From contig CALBGD010000345.1 in the NCBI GenBank assembly GCA_937893735.1, forward strand, positions 1 to 6,452: a DNA stretch of 6,452 nucleotides, in the 5' to 3' direction. The position numbers and the translations under genes were made by a program. The notes below the pieces were generated by a model. The model was not told where the DNA came from. It searched no databases and was given only the letters and a program-made list of their open reading frames with translations. Origin of the DNA: an uncultured Clostridia bacterium. Its GTDB lineage: Bacteria; Bacillota; Clostridia; Oscillospirales; Ruminococcaceae. How positions within the stretch are numbered: the stretch's first letter is position 1; every line of letters starts with the position of its first letter. Shown one piece after another: positions 1-5,552 of this stretch.

Positions 1-278
1 GTAGTTTTGTAAACCAGACCTCCATAGCGTTCCTTTAAGGCTTTATCCACTGCCTCCGCCATCTTTGTGTTGTCGATCATAGTTTCAAGTATGCCAATTA
101 TTTTAAGACCAGGGTTCGCGCCATCCTTGTAACGTTTGGGTAAAACAAGTTGTGCGCTTTTGTCATAACTGGAACGCTGCCATCCGATGTGCTGCTTGGC
201 TCTGTTATGCCATTTGTTACTGATTCGCTTTGCTTTATACTCAATAGCGATATTGGCAGAGCCAAAACGCTGGAACGC
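1..278 (-). CDS. ParA/Soj-like ATPase C-terminal fragment, runs off left edge
   Basis: An open minus-strand frame runs from just after a TAA (279-281) to the window edge, with no convincing start codon or ribosome site. Its last 45 or so residues (about nt 1-145) read NPGLKIIGILETMID, then TKMAEAVDKALKERYGG. This matches the C-terminal part of ParA/Soj partition ATPases, where an NP-x-L-x-I-x-GIL-x-TM segment is followed by a helix and a YG turn. The Walker A/B motifs would lie upstream, but the residues encoded at about 150-278 do not resemble ParA, so the similarity begins abruptly. ParA proteins segregate plasmids and are common accessory genes in conjugative elements. Either this is a ParA 3' end joined to unrelated DNA, or the similarity is limited and the gene is something else. 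The ParA reading is moderately supported; the start is not determined. Confidence 0.42.
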
Positions 279-999
279 TTACAAATGCTAACGTCTGAAC
301 ATACGCACGCGGGAGCGGCGAAACACCGCCCTTTTGCCATGCCCGGACCCAACCGAACAGAGAGCGAACAGAGAGAACAGCGCCGGAATTGCTACGAAAT
401 ACTACTCTTACAGGGTTAAACGTGACACAGGTGTCCTTGATAACATCAATGCGGATATTATCGCAGATTTTGGGGTCAACTTTGTTTCGCCTGATTTTCT
501 GTTCCTTGTCCCAGTACATGATATGAACGTGAGGCTGTCCTTCCTTGAGATGTACGGCTGCGTACCACTCGATATTTTCGATTTTCATTTCCATATACTT
601 TGCGATTTTGTTCATGCTAGATGAAACGAAACGCTGCCAGTCCGCAAGCGCGTGCAGTCCTGCTTCCGCAGCGCTATCCGGAGTAAAGGAAAAGCAGCAG
701 CGGAATATATCGTGCTGCTTGCTGATATTGCGGATATACCCCTGCGCCGCAGTCATTTCTGTGCTTGGAGCGAATGCGCCATTGATGTAGCCGAAAAGTA
801 CATTCGCGGCATTCCCAGTTTCAAGCGTTCCTGGGCGCTGTCTTATGTATTTCAGATGGCTTGCAGTTTCGTCAGTTGACAGCACTCCCTCGCGGGTTCC
901 GATATATTTCAAATGTTCGGCGTTGGCTGTGGTGGTGTAGGGTCTGCCATTTCTGCATGTGTCGCGGTGGCGCTGTTTGAATATGATTTTTGGGGACAT
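241..999 (-). CDS. MobP3-like relaxase, N-terminal domain with aberrant C-terminus
   Basis: This is the DNA-nicking relaxase that starts conjugative transfer at oriT. The ATG at 999 has an AAGGAG ribosome site (1006-1011) 6 bases upstream. The protein has tandem YI-x-x-RxG segments (HLKYIGTREG near residue 29 and HLKYIRQRPG near 48), as in MobP relaxases. It then has WYAAVHL near 145 and the metal-binding HUH motif QPHVHIMYWD at 155-164 (His157 and His159), followed by DPKICDNIR near 175. Up to about residue 190 it reads like a MobP3 family member. From residue 191 (nt about 429) to the stop at 241 it becomes a low-similarity tail rich in W, S and V, with none of the long helical C-terminal region. 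Family members are much longer than 252 residues, so this is probably a truncated and likely non-functional relaxase. The lesion coincides with a small palindrome at 424-435. Confidence 0.72.
   Translation of the reverse strand: MSPKIIFKQRHRDTCRNGRPYTTTANAEHLKYIGTREGVLSTDETASHLKYIRQRPGTLETGNAANVLFGYINGAFAPSTEMTAAQGYIRNISKQHDIFRCCFSFTPDSAAEAGLHALADWQRFVSSSMNKIAKYMEMKIENIEWYAAVHLKEGQPHVHIMYWDKEQKIRRNKVDPKICDNIRIDVIKDTCVTFNPVRVVFRSNSGAVLSVRSLFGWVRAWQKGGVSPLPRAYVQTLAFVSVPAFWLCQYRY
354..380. repeat. 11-bp tandem direct repeat, 2.4 copies
   Basis: CGAACAGAGAG occurs at 354-364 and again, identically, at 365-375. A partial third copy, AACAG, follows at 376-380. The repeat lies in the 430-base stretch where the relaxase frame no longer resembles its family. 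Short tandem repeats can be binding sites for recombination or replication proteins, or simply slippage products; nothing here decides between these. Confidence 0.6.
424..435. repeat. GACAC-AG-GTGTC palindrome at relaxase break point
   Basis: Perfect 5-bp inverted arms (424-428 and 431-435) flank a 2-base centre (AG, 429-430). The relaxase codon for residue 190, the last that looks family-like, spans 430-432. Small palindromes around a dinucleotide core resemble the crossover sites of serine recombinases, but arms this short are weak evidence. The attachment-site idea is inference only. Confidence 0.35.
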
Positions 1000-1005
1000 T
1001 GGATT

Positions 1006-1011
1006 CTCCTT
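1006..1011 (-). promoter_or_regulatory. Ribosome binding site of the relaxase gene
   Basis: AAGGAG on the minus strand lies 6 bases before the ATG at 999 and fixes the relaxase start. It sits one base from the -35 box of the divergent methyltransferase promoter, so the inserted plus-strand unit begins right against the relaxase leader. Confidence 0.75.
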
Positions 1012-1012
1012 G

Positions 1013-1041
1013 TTGACAAAGCTTGAATAGTATGATATAAT
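1013..1041 (+). promoter_or_regulatory. Consensus extended -10 promoter of the methyltransferase
   Basis: A perfect TTGACA (-35, 1013-1018) is separated by 17 bases from a perfect TATAAT (-10, 1036-1041). The -10 is preceded by TG plus one base (1033-1035), which makes an extended -10. This is the textbook sigma-A housekeeping promoter, with a predicted transcript start near 1048. The in-frame ATG at 1040 overlaps the -10 box, so it cannot be the translation start. Confidence 0.85.
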
Positions 1042-1043
1042 GG

Positions 1044-1073
1044 GTTTGGATAAACTAACCGGTTTATCTAAAC
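1044..1073. promoter_or_regulatory. Large inverted repeat at the transcription start, probable repressor operator
   Basis: The arms GTTTGGATAAAC (1044-1055) and GTTTATCTAAAC (1062-1073) are complementary at 11 of 12 positions around the 6-base centre TAACCG. The repeat starts 2 bases after the -10 and covers the predicted +1, where a bound dimer would block RNA polymerase. Size and placement fit a TetR-family operator, and such regulators often accompany small methyltransferases in Clostridia. No regulator gene is in the window. As RNA it could also form a 5'-leader hairpin, with a G-U pair at the single mismatch. Operator is the preferred reading. Confidence 0.6.
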
Positions 1074-1096
1074 ATCAAATTTATGGAGTGACTTAC

Positions 1097-1750
1097 ATGG
1101 CAGATAAAATACAGAACGCTTACGAATCATCAAAAAACATATACGACGATGTACTTACGCAGGGGAATTTTTTCAGCAGAATGTATATCAAGATATTCTG
1201 GAGCGGCACTAATGACAATGATATTGCGCGGAAAGTTCTATCATATATTCCTGATGATTTTTCAGGAGATCTGCTTGACGTTCCGGTTGGAACTGCTGTA
1301 TTCACAGAACGCAAATGGGCGTCCCTAAAAAATGCTAACATCACCTGCCTTGATTACAGCACGGATATGATAGAGCAAGCTGAGAAAAGGCTTAACAGCT
1401 ATAAACATATTAAGTGTATTCAAGGCGATGTGGGAAATCTGCAAATGGACGATGGCTCCTTTGATATCGTTGTCAGCATGAATGGTTTCCACGCATTTCC
1501 CGATAAGAAACAAGCATTCAAAGAAACATGGCGTGTTCTGAAACCGGGCGGTGATTTTATTGCTTGTTTCTATATCAGAGGAAAATCCAAAAGAACAGAC
1601 TGGCTTGTGAAAAATATTCTTGCAAAGAAAGGTTGGTTTACTCCTCCGTTCCCGACTGAGGAAGAATTGAAAGCCGTTTTACGGAAAATGTATAAGAAAA
1701 TCGACTTTCACGTTGATGGGTCGATGGTCTATTTCCATTGCGTTAAATAG
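1097..1750 (+). CDS. Class I SAM-dependent methyltransferase
   Basis: This 217-aa protein has a Rossmann-fold methyltransferase core of the Methyltransf_11 type. Motif I is LLDVPVGTA at residues 59-67 and binds SAM. The acidic strand-2 end is CLDYSTDMIEQAEKR near 84-98. QGDVGNL (109-115) contacts the adenine, DIVVSMNGFH (123-132) is the motif IV region, and WRVLKPGG (145-152) is the characteristic turn before strand 5. A small molecule is the likely substrate, but nothing identifies it. The start is ATG 1097, because GGAGTG (1085-1090) lies at good distance and the earlier in-frame ATG at 1040 falls inside the -10 box. The gene runs antisense to all neighbours, has its own promoter, operator-like repeat and terminator, and is AT-rich: hand counts give about 33-37% GC in sample lines, against about 57% in virB4. 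It therefore looks like an independently acquired cargo gene, intact in sequence. Confidence 0.85.
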   Translation: MADKIQNAYESSKNIYDDVLTQGNFFSRMYIKIFWSGTNDNDIARKVLSYIPDDFSGDLLDVPVGTAVFTERKWASLKNANITCLDYSTDMIEQAEKRLNSYKHIKCIQGDVGNLQMDDGSFDIVVSMNGFHAFPDKKQAFKETWRVLKPGGDFIACFYIRGKSKRTDWLVKNILAKKGWFTPPFPTEEELKAVLRKMYKKIDFHVDGSMVYFHCVK

Positions 1751-1820
1751 CATTGGTAACATACCGTGGTTATCACACTATCGTAATCGGCAGAGGTTAT
1801 GTTTTTTGTAAAGTTAGACT

Positions 1821-1840
1821 ACCCCGTTACCATACGGGGT
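1821..1840 (+). terminator. Rho-independent terminator after the methyltransferase
   Basis: ACCCCGT (1821-1827) and ACGGGGT (1834-1840) form a perfect 7-bp stem around a 6-base loop, followed by the T-rich ATTTTCAATCTTT. It lies about 70 bases beyond the methyltransferase stop and 12 bases from the convergent stop of the minus-strand gene at 1852. It may also stop that transcript, although the T-rich side favours the plus strand. The rest of 1751-1851 holds no gene. Confidence 0.65.
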
Positions 1841-1851
1841 ATTTTCAATCT

Positions 1852-2682
1852 TTACAGCTCCACCGCCGCAATAGTCCTGAACAGCTCATCATCAACATTC
1901 GACCTGAACCCCTTGAACCACAACCGCGGATTTACCTCAACACCGAGGTCAGCGGCGCTGAGTCCCCGGTAGTAGTGCGGTGCGGAATACTGCGGCTGCG
2001 ATACCTCTCCGCTCATGAAGCTGGTCTTTATCGTTACATGGGGGATTTCCTCGTCACCAGAAAATGAGTGGTAATAGGTGTTCGTGCCGGTTATGAAATC
2101 CCGGCTTGTATCAGTCCTTCCTGTGTGGCTGTAACCTATGAGGATACTGCCGTCCGAAATGTCGAACAGATCCTCTCCGATATCATGTTCCTCAGATATT
2201 CCGTCAAGGCTTGACAGACAACTATACTCCACAAACAGCGTAATGGTGCCGTTTGAGGTCACTCTGTCTATCTCCGGAAACGGAAATCCGTAGTCCTTTT
2301 CAAATTGGTCGGTGTCTATCACATAGGCTATCGTGACAGCGCTGTAATTCAGCACCTTGCTTGTAACATCGGCGCTCGCAATATGACCGCCGTTCTCCAT
2401 ATCCCACACATCGTAGATATAAGCGTACTGTATGCAATCGCCGCAGTTCAGCAGATTTGCGTAAATGGGAACGCTGCCGTTTTCAAGCCAGAGCGTCACG
2501 CCATCTTCCGGAAGATCATGCTGAACGCCGCCGTAATTGTACTTGTGTATTCTGCTGGTTTCGCCAAGCTGGTTGACTATGCCGTTTGTTCCCGCGGCAA
2601 TTTCAGAACGGTCTACCGGGAGTTCAAAGAAACCCTCGAAATATACGAACAGCGCCGCCTGCACCATTCCGTCAAGGTTCAA
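1852..2682 (-). CDS. Uncharacterised exported-domain protein, probable C-terminal part of the upstream gene
   Basis: I do not recognise the family. The 276-residue frame is acidic and rich in Tyr, Gly and beta-prone segments. It has a CGDC motif near residue 79 and ends in NPRLWFKGFR...DDELFRTI; no membrane span or catalytic signature is visible. The nominal start is TTG at 2682, with an in-frame ATG 4 codons later. Neither has a ribosome site, which is unlike every other gene in this operon. The frame is open further upstream to 2736, and those extra codons read as convincing protein (AVELALRDADIPESEW). This frame is -1 relative to the preceding gene, which stops at 2679 just inside it. The most likely history is one gene of about 565 codons split by a one-base loss between about 2682 and 2736. 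Translational coupling or a real -1 shift is possible but less likely. Confidence 0.6.
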   Translation of the reverse strand: MNLDGMVQAALFVYFEGFFELPVDRSEIAAGTNGIVNQLGETSRIHKYNYGGVQHDLPEDGVTLWLENGSVPIYANLLNCGDCIQYAYIYDVWDMENGGHIASADVTSKVLNYSAVTIAYVIDTDQFEKDYGFPFPEIDRVTSNGTITLFVEYSCLSSLDGISEEHDIGEDLFDISDGSILIGYSHTGRTDTSRDFITGTNTYYHSFSGDEEIPHVTIKTSFMSGEVSQPQYSAPHYYRGLSAADLGVEVNPRLWFKGFRSNVDDELFRTIAAVEL

Positions 2683-3548
2683 CGACCATTCGCTTTCCGG
2701 AATATCCGCGTCCCGGAGAGCAAGCTCGACTGCGCGTCAAGGCTTTCCGTTGCTGGTGATTCATTCTGCGTACTCATCAGATACTCCCGCATTTGCCGGA
2801 CATTATACAAGGCGATAAAGCGCGGCAGATAAATCGTACCGCCGCCAATGCAGGTATATTCCACAGTTTGTTCTCTGCCGGTTGAATCCGTGACATTTAG
2901 CGTCTGAATAGTGCATGGGCGCTCGTCTTCGGCAACGGTTTCTTCAAAGAGATATTCATATTTCGGCATGGTTTCCATGGCACGGGTGTAGAGAAAACGC
3001 TTACCTCCGTCTTTGTATTCAGAGATTTTATCGAGATTGGCGTCCTCTCTGAAATGAACATCTGTAATGTCTGAAAAAGAAATATCCGTATCATCAAACG
3101 CTGCTATGTATTGCTGGAATTCGCTTTCCGTGCCGATCGAACGGAGCTCCTCCGCATATTGCAGCATGACAGCTTTGGCGCTTTCTATTTCCTCGCTGTC
3201 GTAGAGAATAAGTGAGCTGCCGTCAAATTCGCTGTTTATAGCGGCTTTGGATAGATTTATTGAGAAATCTGGCATAAAATCATAGACTTCCGCTCTCACA
3301 TCGTCGTCGATTTCGGTTTCCATTCCTCTGAATATATCGCTCAAATTGATCTTGATGTACTGCCAGTGGTTTTGCAGGTCGGTGGTTTCCACAACATCAA
3401 GCAGACCGCTGATAAGTCCTGCAAATACCGTGAATATCATCATTATCAGACCGAGAATCACCATTACTATTTTCAGTGCCGTGTTACGTCCTTTTTCGGT
3501 GGATAAGGTATCTACGACCATCATTATTATTTTCGGATTTACTGCCAT
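2679..3548 (-). CDS. Single-span membrane protein of the transfer operon, frame-broken at its C-terminus
   Basis: A 289-aa protein has a short basic N-terminus (MAVNPKIIMMVVDTLSTEKGR), one hydrophobic span at about residues 26-50, and a long acidic, soluble remainder. The expected topology is N-in with a large extracellular part. The start is ATG 3548, because GGAGG (3554-3558) lies 5 bases upstream; an ATG ten codons earlier lacks this. Similarly arranged membrane-anchored proteins follow virB4 in clostridial conjugative elements, where some carry wall hydrolase domains. No hydrolase motif is seen here, so that role is not claimed. The last 20 or so residues, after LDAQSS, look out of frame, while the -1 frame continues into the next ORF. 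This suggests a single protein of about 565 aa in the ancestor. A channel or surface component of the type IV secretion system is the inferred role. Confidence 0.68.
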   Translation of the reverse strand: MAVNPKIIMMVVDTLSTEKGRNTALKIVMVILGLIMMIFTVFAGLISGLLDVVETTDLQNHWQYIKINLSDIFRGMETEIDDDVRAEVYDFMPDFSINLSKAAINSEFDGSSLILYDSEEIESAKAVMLQYAEELRSIGTESEFQQYIAAFDDTDISFSDITDVHFREDANLDKISEYKDGGKRFLYTRAMETMPKYEYLFEETVAEDERPCTIQTLNVTDSTGREQTVEYTCIGGGTIYLPRFIALYNVRQMREYLMSTQNESPATESLDAQSSLLSGTRIFRKANGR

Positions 3549-3603
3549 AATAACCTCCGTTTTGGTAGCGAATATCAAGTCGTTAGCTGAATACGCGCAT
3601 ATT

Positions 3604-3627
3604 CCGACAGGTGGTGAAGCCTGCCGG
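3604..3627 (-). other. Intergenic hairpin within the transfer operon
   Basis: On the minus-strand transcript CCGGCAGG (3620-3627) pairs with CCTGTCGG (3604-3611) over 8 positions, including one G-U, around an 8-base loop. No T-run follows, so it is not a standard terminator. It sits between the small ORF stop and the leader of the 289-aa gene and might stabilise or process the mRNA. Apart from this and the small ORF, the gap 3549-3709 holds nothing else I can support. Confidence 0.4.
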
Positions 3628-3632
3628 TATTA

Positions 3633-3713
3633 TTAAAGCCCATCGCCAAGCAATAAGAGCAGTATGGCGAACGATACGGGAATTGCGGTGATGATAACAG
3701 AAATGGAAATCAT
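3633..3713 (-). CDS. Small 26-aa hydrophobic membrane peptide, coupled to virB4
   Basis: The ATG overlaps the virB4 stop as ATGA (3710-3713), the classic layout for translational coupling. The peptide MISISVIITAIPVSFAILLL followed by LLGDGL is almost one continuous transmembrane span, and then a TAA. An AAAGGG lies about 9 bases upstream inside the end of virB4. Type IV secretion operons of Gram-positive elements often contain tiny membrane proteins. This one is shorter than any family I can name, so the product is unidentified. An open frame of this size can arise by chance; the overlap and uniform hydrophobicity are the only support. Confidence 0.4.
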   Translation of the reverse strand: MISISVIITAIPVSFAILLLLLGDGL

Positions 3714-5542
3714 CTTCCGCCGCCCTTTCCGAACATCGCAAGGCGCTTATCGCTGAATTCAAACTTAACCTTGACTGCCTGAGAGCCGACTTTCATCAGT
3801 GCAATACCGCGCTGCTTTGCGGCAAGGAGTTCATACTGCGCCTCGTTAAGACCGAATACATTCTGTGTTTCACGGAGAGAATCGCCGTCAACGCCGAACA
3901 GCAGCTTGAATGACGGCAGATCAAGGACAGCCTGTCCGTAAAGCCGTATCGAAGGGTCGAGAAAGTCCGTTATCGACTGCGTTGCCACGACGATACTGCC
4001 CTCGTATTTTCTGGCGCGCTTTTCTGCGTTCCGGAGGAATTCAAGCGACTGCGGGACCTGTGGGTCAATCATCGTCCAGCACTCGTCCGCTACAAGCATT
4101 ATGCGCTCGGTGGGGTCGCGGGTTATCTGCTCCCAGCACCACGACAGAATATTGAAATACTGCGCCGCGAGTACAGCGCCCGACATCTGGACAAGGGATT
4201 TCGTGTCGAGGACAACAAAGCTGCTCTGCGGATTTATCGTAGTGTAACCGTTCCAAAGACCGTGGTCGGCTCCGTTGGCGGCGCTTTCGAGATAGGTTTT
4301 CAAATCCTCATAGTAAACGTAATTGTTCCTGTCGTTCACGCATTTTTCGGAAATGAGTTTGTAGAGGTCGCCAATCGTCGGAAATCTGTTGTTTGGGAAA
4401 GCGCGGATATCCGTGTTCCATGTAATTCCAAAGCGTGCGTACAGTTCAACAAGCGACTTGTTCAGCAGTGCGCGCAGGCGGTCGTCCATAGTGGGAATGT
4501 ACAGCCGGAAAAAGGTTTCAAGGGTTTTGAGGTGTATCGCAAGGTCGCCTATTCCGTCGTCGGAATTATCGTCATCGTCCCTCGGTGCAGGGCGCACCTG
4601 CAATGGGTTGATAAGACCGCCCCTGCCGCCGGCAACGTCTATCCAGTCGCCCTCCATGTACTCGTTGCGGCACATTTCCTTGTACTCGCCCTCCGGGTCG
4701 ATTATGATCACCTTCGTTCCGCGGGCATATTCGGAGGCTGCAATGTGCTTCGTGGCGGTGGATTTACCTGTGCCGGTGCCGCCGATTATCGTGATGTTGG
4801 AGTTTGTGCGGCTCTTTTCGCGTTTCCAGAGGTCAAGCAGAATTATTCCTCCGCCGCTGTCCTTTCCGAGATAAAAGCCTGTCCCATCGTTAAAACCGGA
4901 GGACGCAAACGGAAATCCTCCAACGAACGATGAAATCGGAAAGGCTCTGCGAGTGATTTCGTTGATACGCTCATTAGGCGGGTAGGTCGGGCAGAGGTGC
5001 TGATAGGCTTCTTTTTGCAGATTGGGTATTGCACGAATACGGCAGCCAATCGAATTTGCCAGGGACACGACCCTTGTGCAGCGGTCGCGGAAATCCTGTT
5101 CATTCTGCGAAAGCACCATTATCAGCGTGGAGAATGAACCGAGGCTTTCGTTGCGCTGATCCATGTCCTGTATCATTTTCTCCTGATCGTCGGCGGTTTT
5201 CTTTGCGCGCTGACGCTCTATCCCGTCCTTTGTGGAAAGCTCAATACCTCTTGCGGTGTTGATATTCTTCGCCATTGTCGGGAGCATTGCGCCGTTATCA
5301 AGGGGCTGCGAGTTTATCGTGACGATAGTGCCGGGAATGTTCGTCAGCTTAGCGTACCACCCGTAGTCCACCTCGGCGGGATATCCGATTATTCCGTAAA
5401 TTCGGCAGTAATTCTCGCCGAGCAGGAATTCATTCCGCTTAAATTCCAGTCCTATCGGAGTTATCGCAGCCTGCAAAGCTGTGTTGACGTTGTTCTGTTC
5501 AAACTGCGGCTTTGCGGGTTCTTTCTTCTTGAAAAATGACAT
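3710..5542 (-). CDS. virB4: VirB4-like conjugal transfer ATPase
   Basis: This is the hexameric cytoplasmic ATPase that powers assembly of, and substrate passage through, the conjugative type IV secretion channel. The order in 610 residues is: a basic start (MSFFKKKEPAKP); an entry domain with YCRIYGIIGYPAEVDYGWYAKL near 45-66; a helical stretch at 100-190; then the RecA-like core. Walker A is GGTGTGKST at 254-262. The strand IIIDPEGEY lies at 279-287 and Walker B is IMLVADECW at 481-489 (Asp486, Glu487). The family RNAEKRARKY segment is at 504-513, and the sensor-like ATQSITDF at 520-527. All key residues are present, so it appears functional. The start is secure: AAGGAG (5549-5554) is 6 bases upstream and overlaps the stop of the preceding gene. 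Full VirB4/TraC proteins of about 800 aa carry an extra N-terminal domain. Here that part seems to be on the preceding gene, an architecture like the shorter CD1110-type clostridial VirB4. Confidence 0.93.
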   Translation of the reverse strand: MSFFKKKEPAKPQFEQNNVNTALQAAITPIGLEFKRNEFLLGENYCRIYGIIGYPAEVDYGWYAKLTNIPGTIVTINSQPLDNGAMLPTMAKNINTARGIELSTKDGIERQRAKKTADDQEKMIQDMDQRNESLGSFSTLIMVLSQNEQDFRDRCTRVVSLANSIGCRIRAIPNLQKEAYQHLCPTYPPNERINEITRRAFPISSFVGGFPFASSGFNDGTGFYLGKDSGGGIILLDLWKREKSRTNSNITIIGGTGTGKSTATKHIAASEYARGTKVIIIDPEGEYKEMCRNEYMEGDWIDVAGGRGGLINPLQVRPAPRDDDDNSDDGIGDLAIHLKTLETFFRLYIPTMDDRLRALLNKSLVELYARFGITWNTDIRAFPNNRFPTIGDLYKLISEKCVNDRNNYVYYEDLKTYLESAANGADHGLWNGYTTINPQSSFVVLDTKSLVQMSGAVLAAQYFNILSWCWEQITRDPTERIMLVADECWTMIDPQVPQSLEFLRNAEKRARKYEGSIVVATQSITDFLDPSIRLYGQAVLDLPSFKLLFGVDGDSLRETQNVFGLNEAQYELLAAKQRGIALMKVGSQAVKVKFEFSDKRLAMFGKGGGR

Positions 5543-5552
5543 GACGTTCTCC

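Noticed and set aside
169..279. Direct repeat CTGGAACGCT at 169-178 and 270-279
   Set aside because: Only 10 bp, with unrelated flanks and no associated structure, so it is plausible by chance.
98..352. Minus-strand 84-aa ORF
   Set aside because: Overlaps two other frames, is Ser/Thr-rich with no recognisable motif, has no ribosome site, and the ParA-like match is in a different frame.
150..419. Plus-strand 89-aa ORF
   Set aside because: No ribosome site or family resemblance. It lies opposite the aberrant relaxase tail and ParA-like frame.
1040..1096. Upstream ATG extending the methyltransferase to 236 aa
   Set aside because: This ATG overlaps the TATAAT box, so it would not be in the transcript, and it has no ribosome site. 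ATG 1097 has one.
1019..1100. Minus-strand promoter for the relaxase in the divergent region
   Set aside because: TACTAT-like -10 candidates exist, but none has a convincing -35 at the right distance.
2682..2740. Programmed -1 ribosomal frameshift
   Set aside because: No X-XXY-YYZ heptamer in the correct phase was found in the overlap. A simple one-base loss explains the data better.
2305..2832. Plus-strand 175-aa ORF
   Set aside because: Antisense shadow of the 276-aa and 289-aa frames, without motifs or a ribosome site.
4262..4933. Long plus-strand ORF of 223 aa
   Set aside because: It lies wholly antisense inside the VirB4 core, including Walker A, and its composition is typical of a shadow frame.
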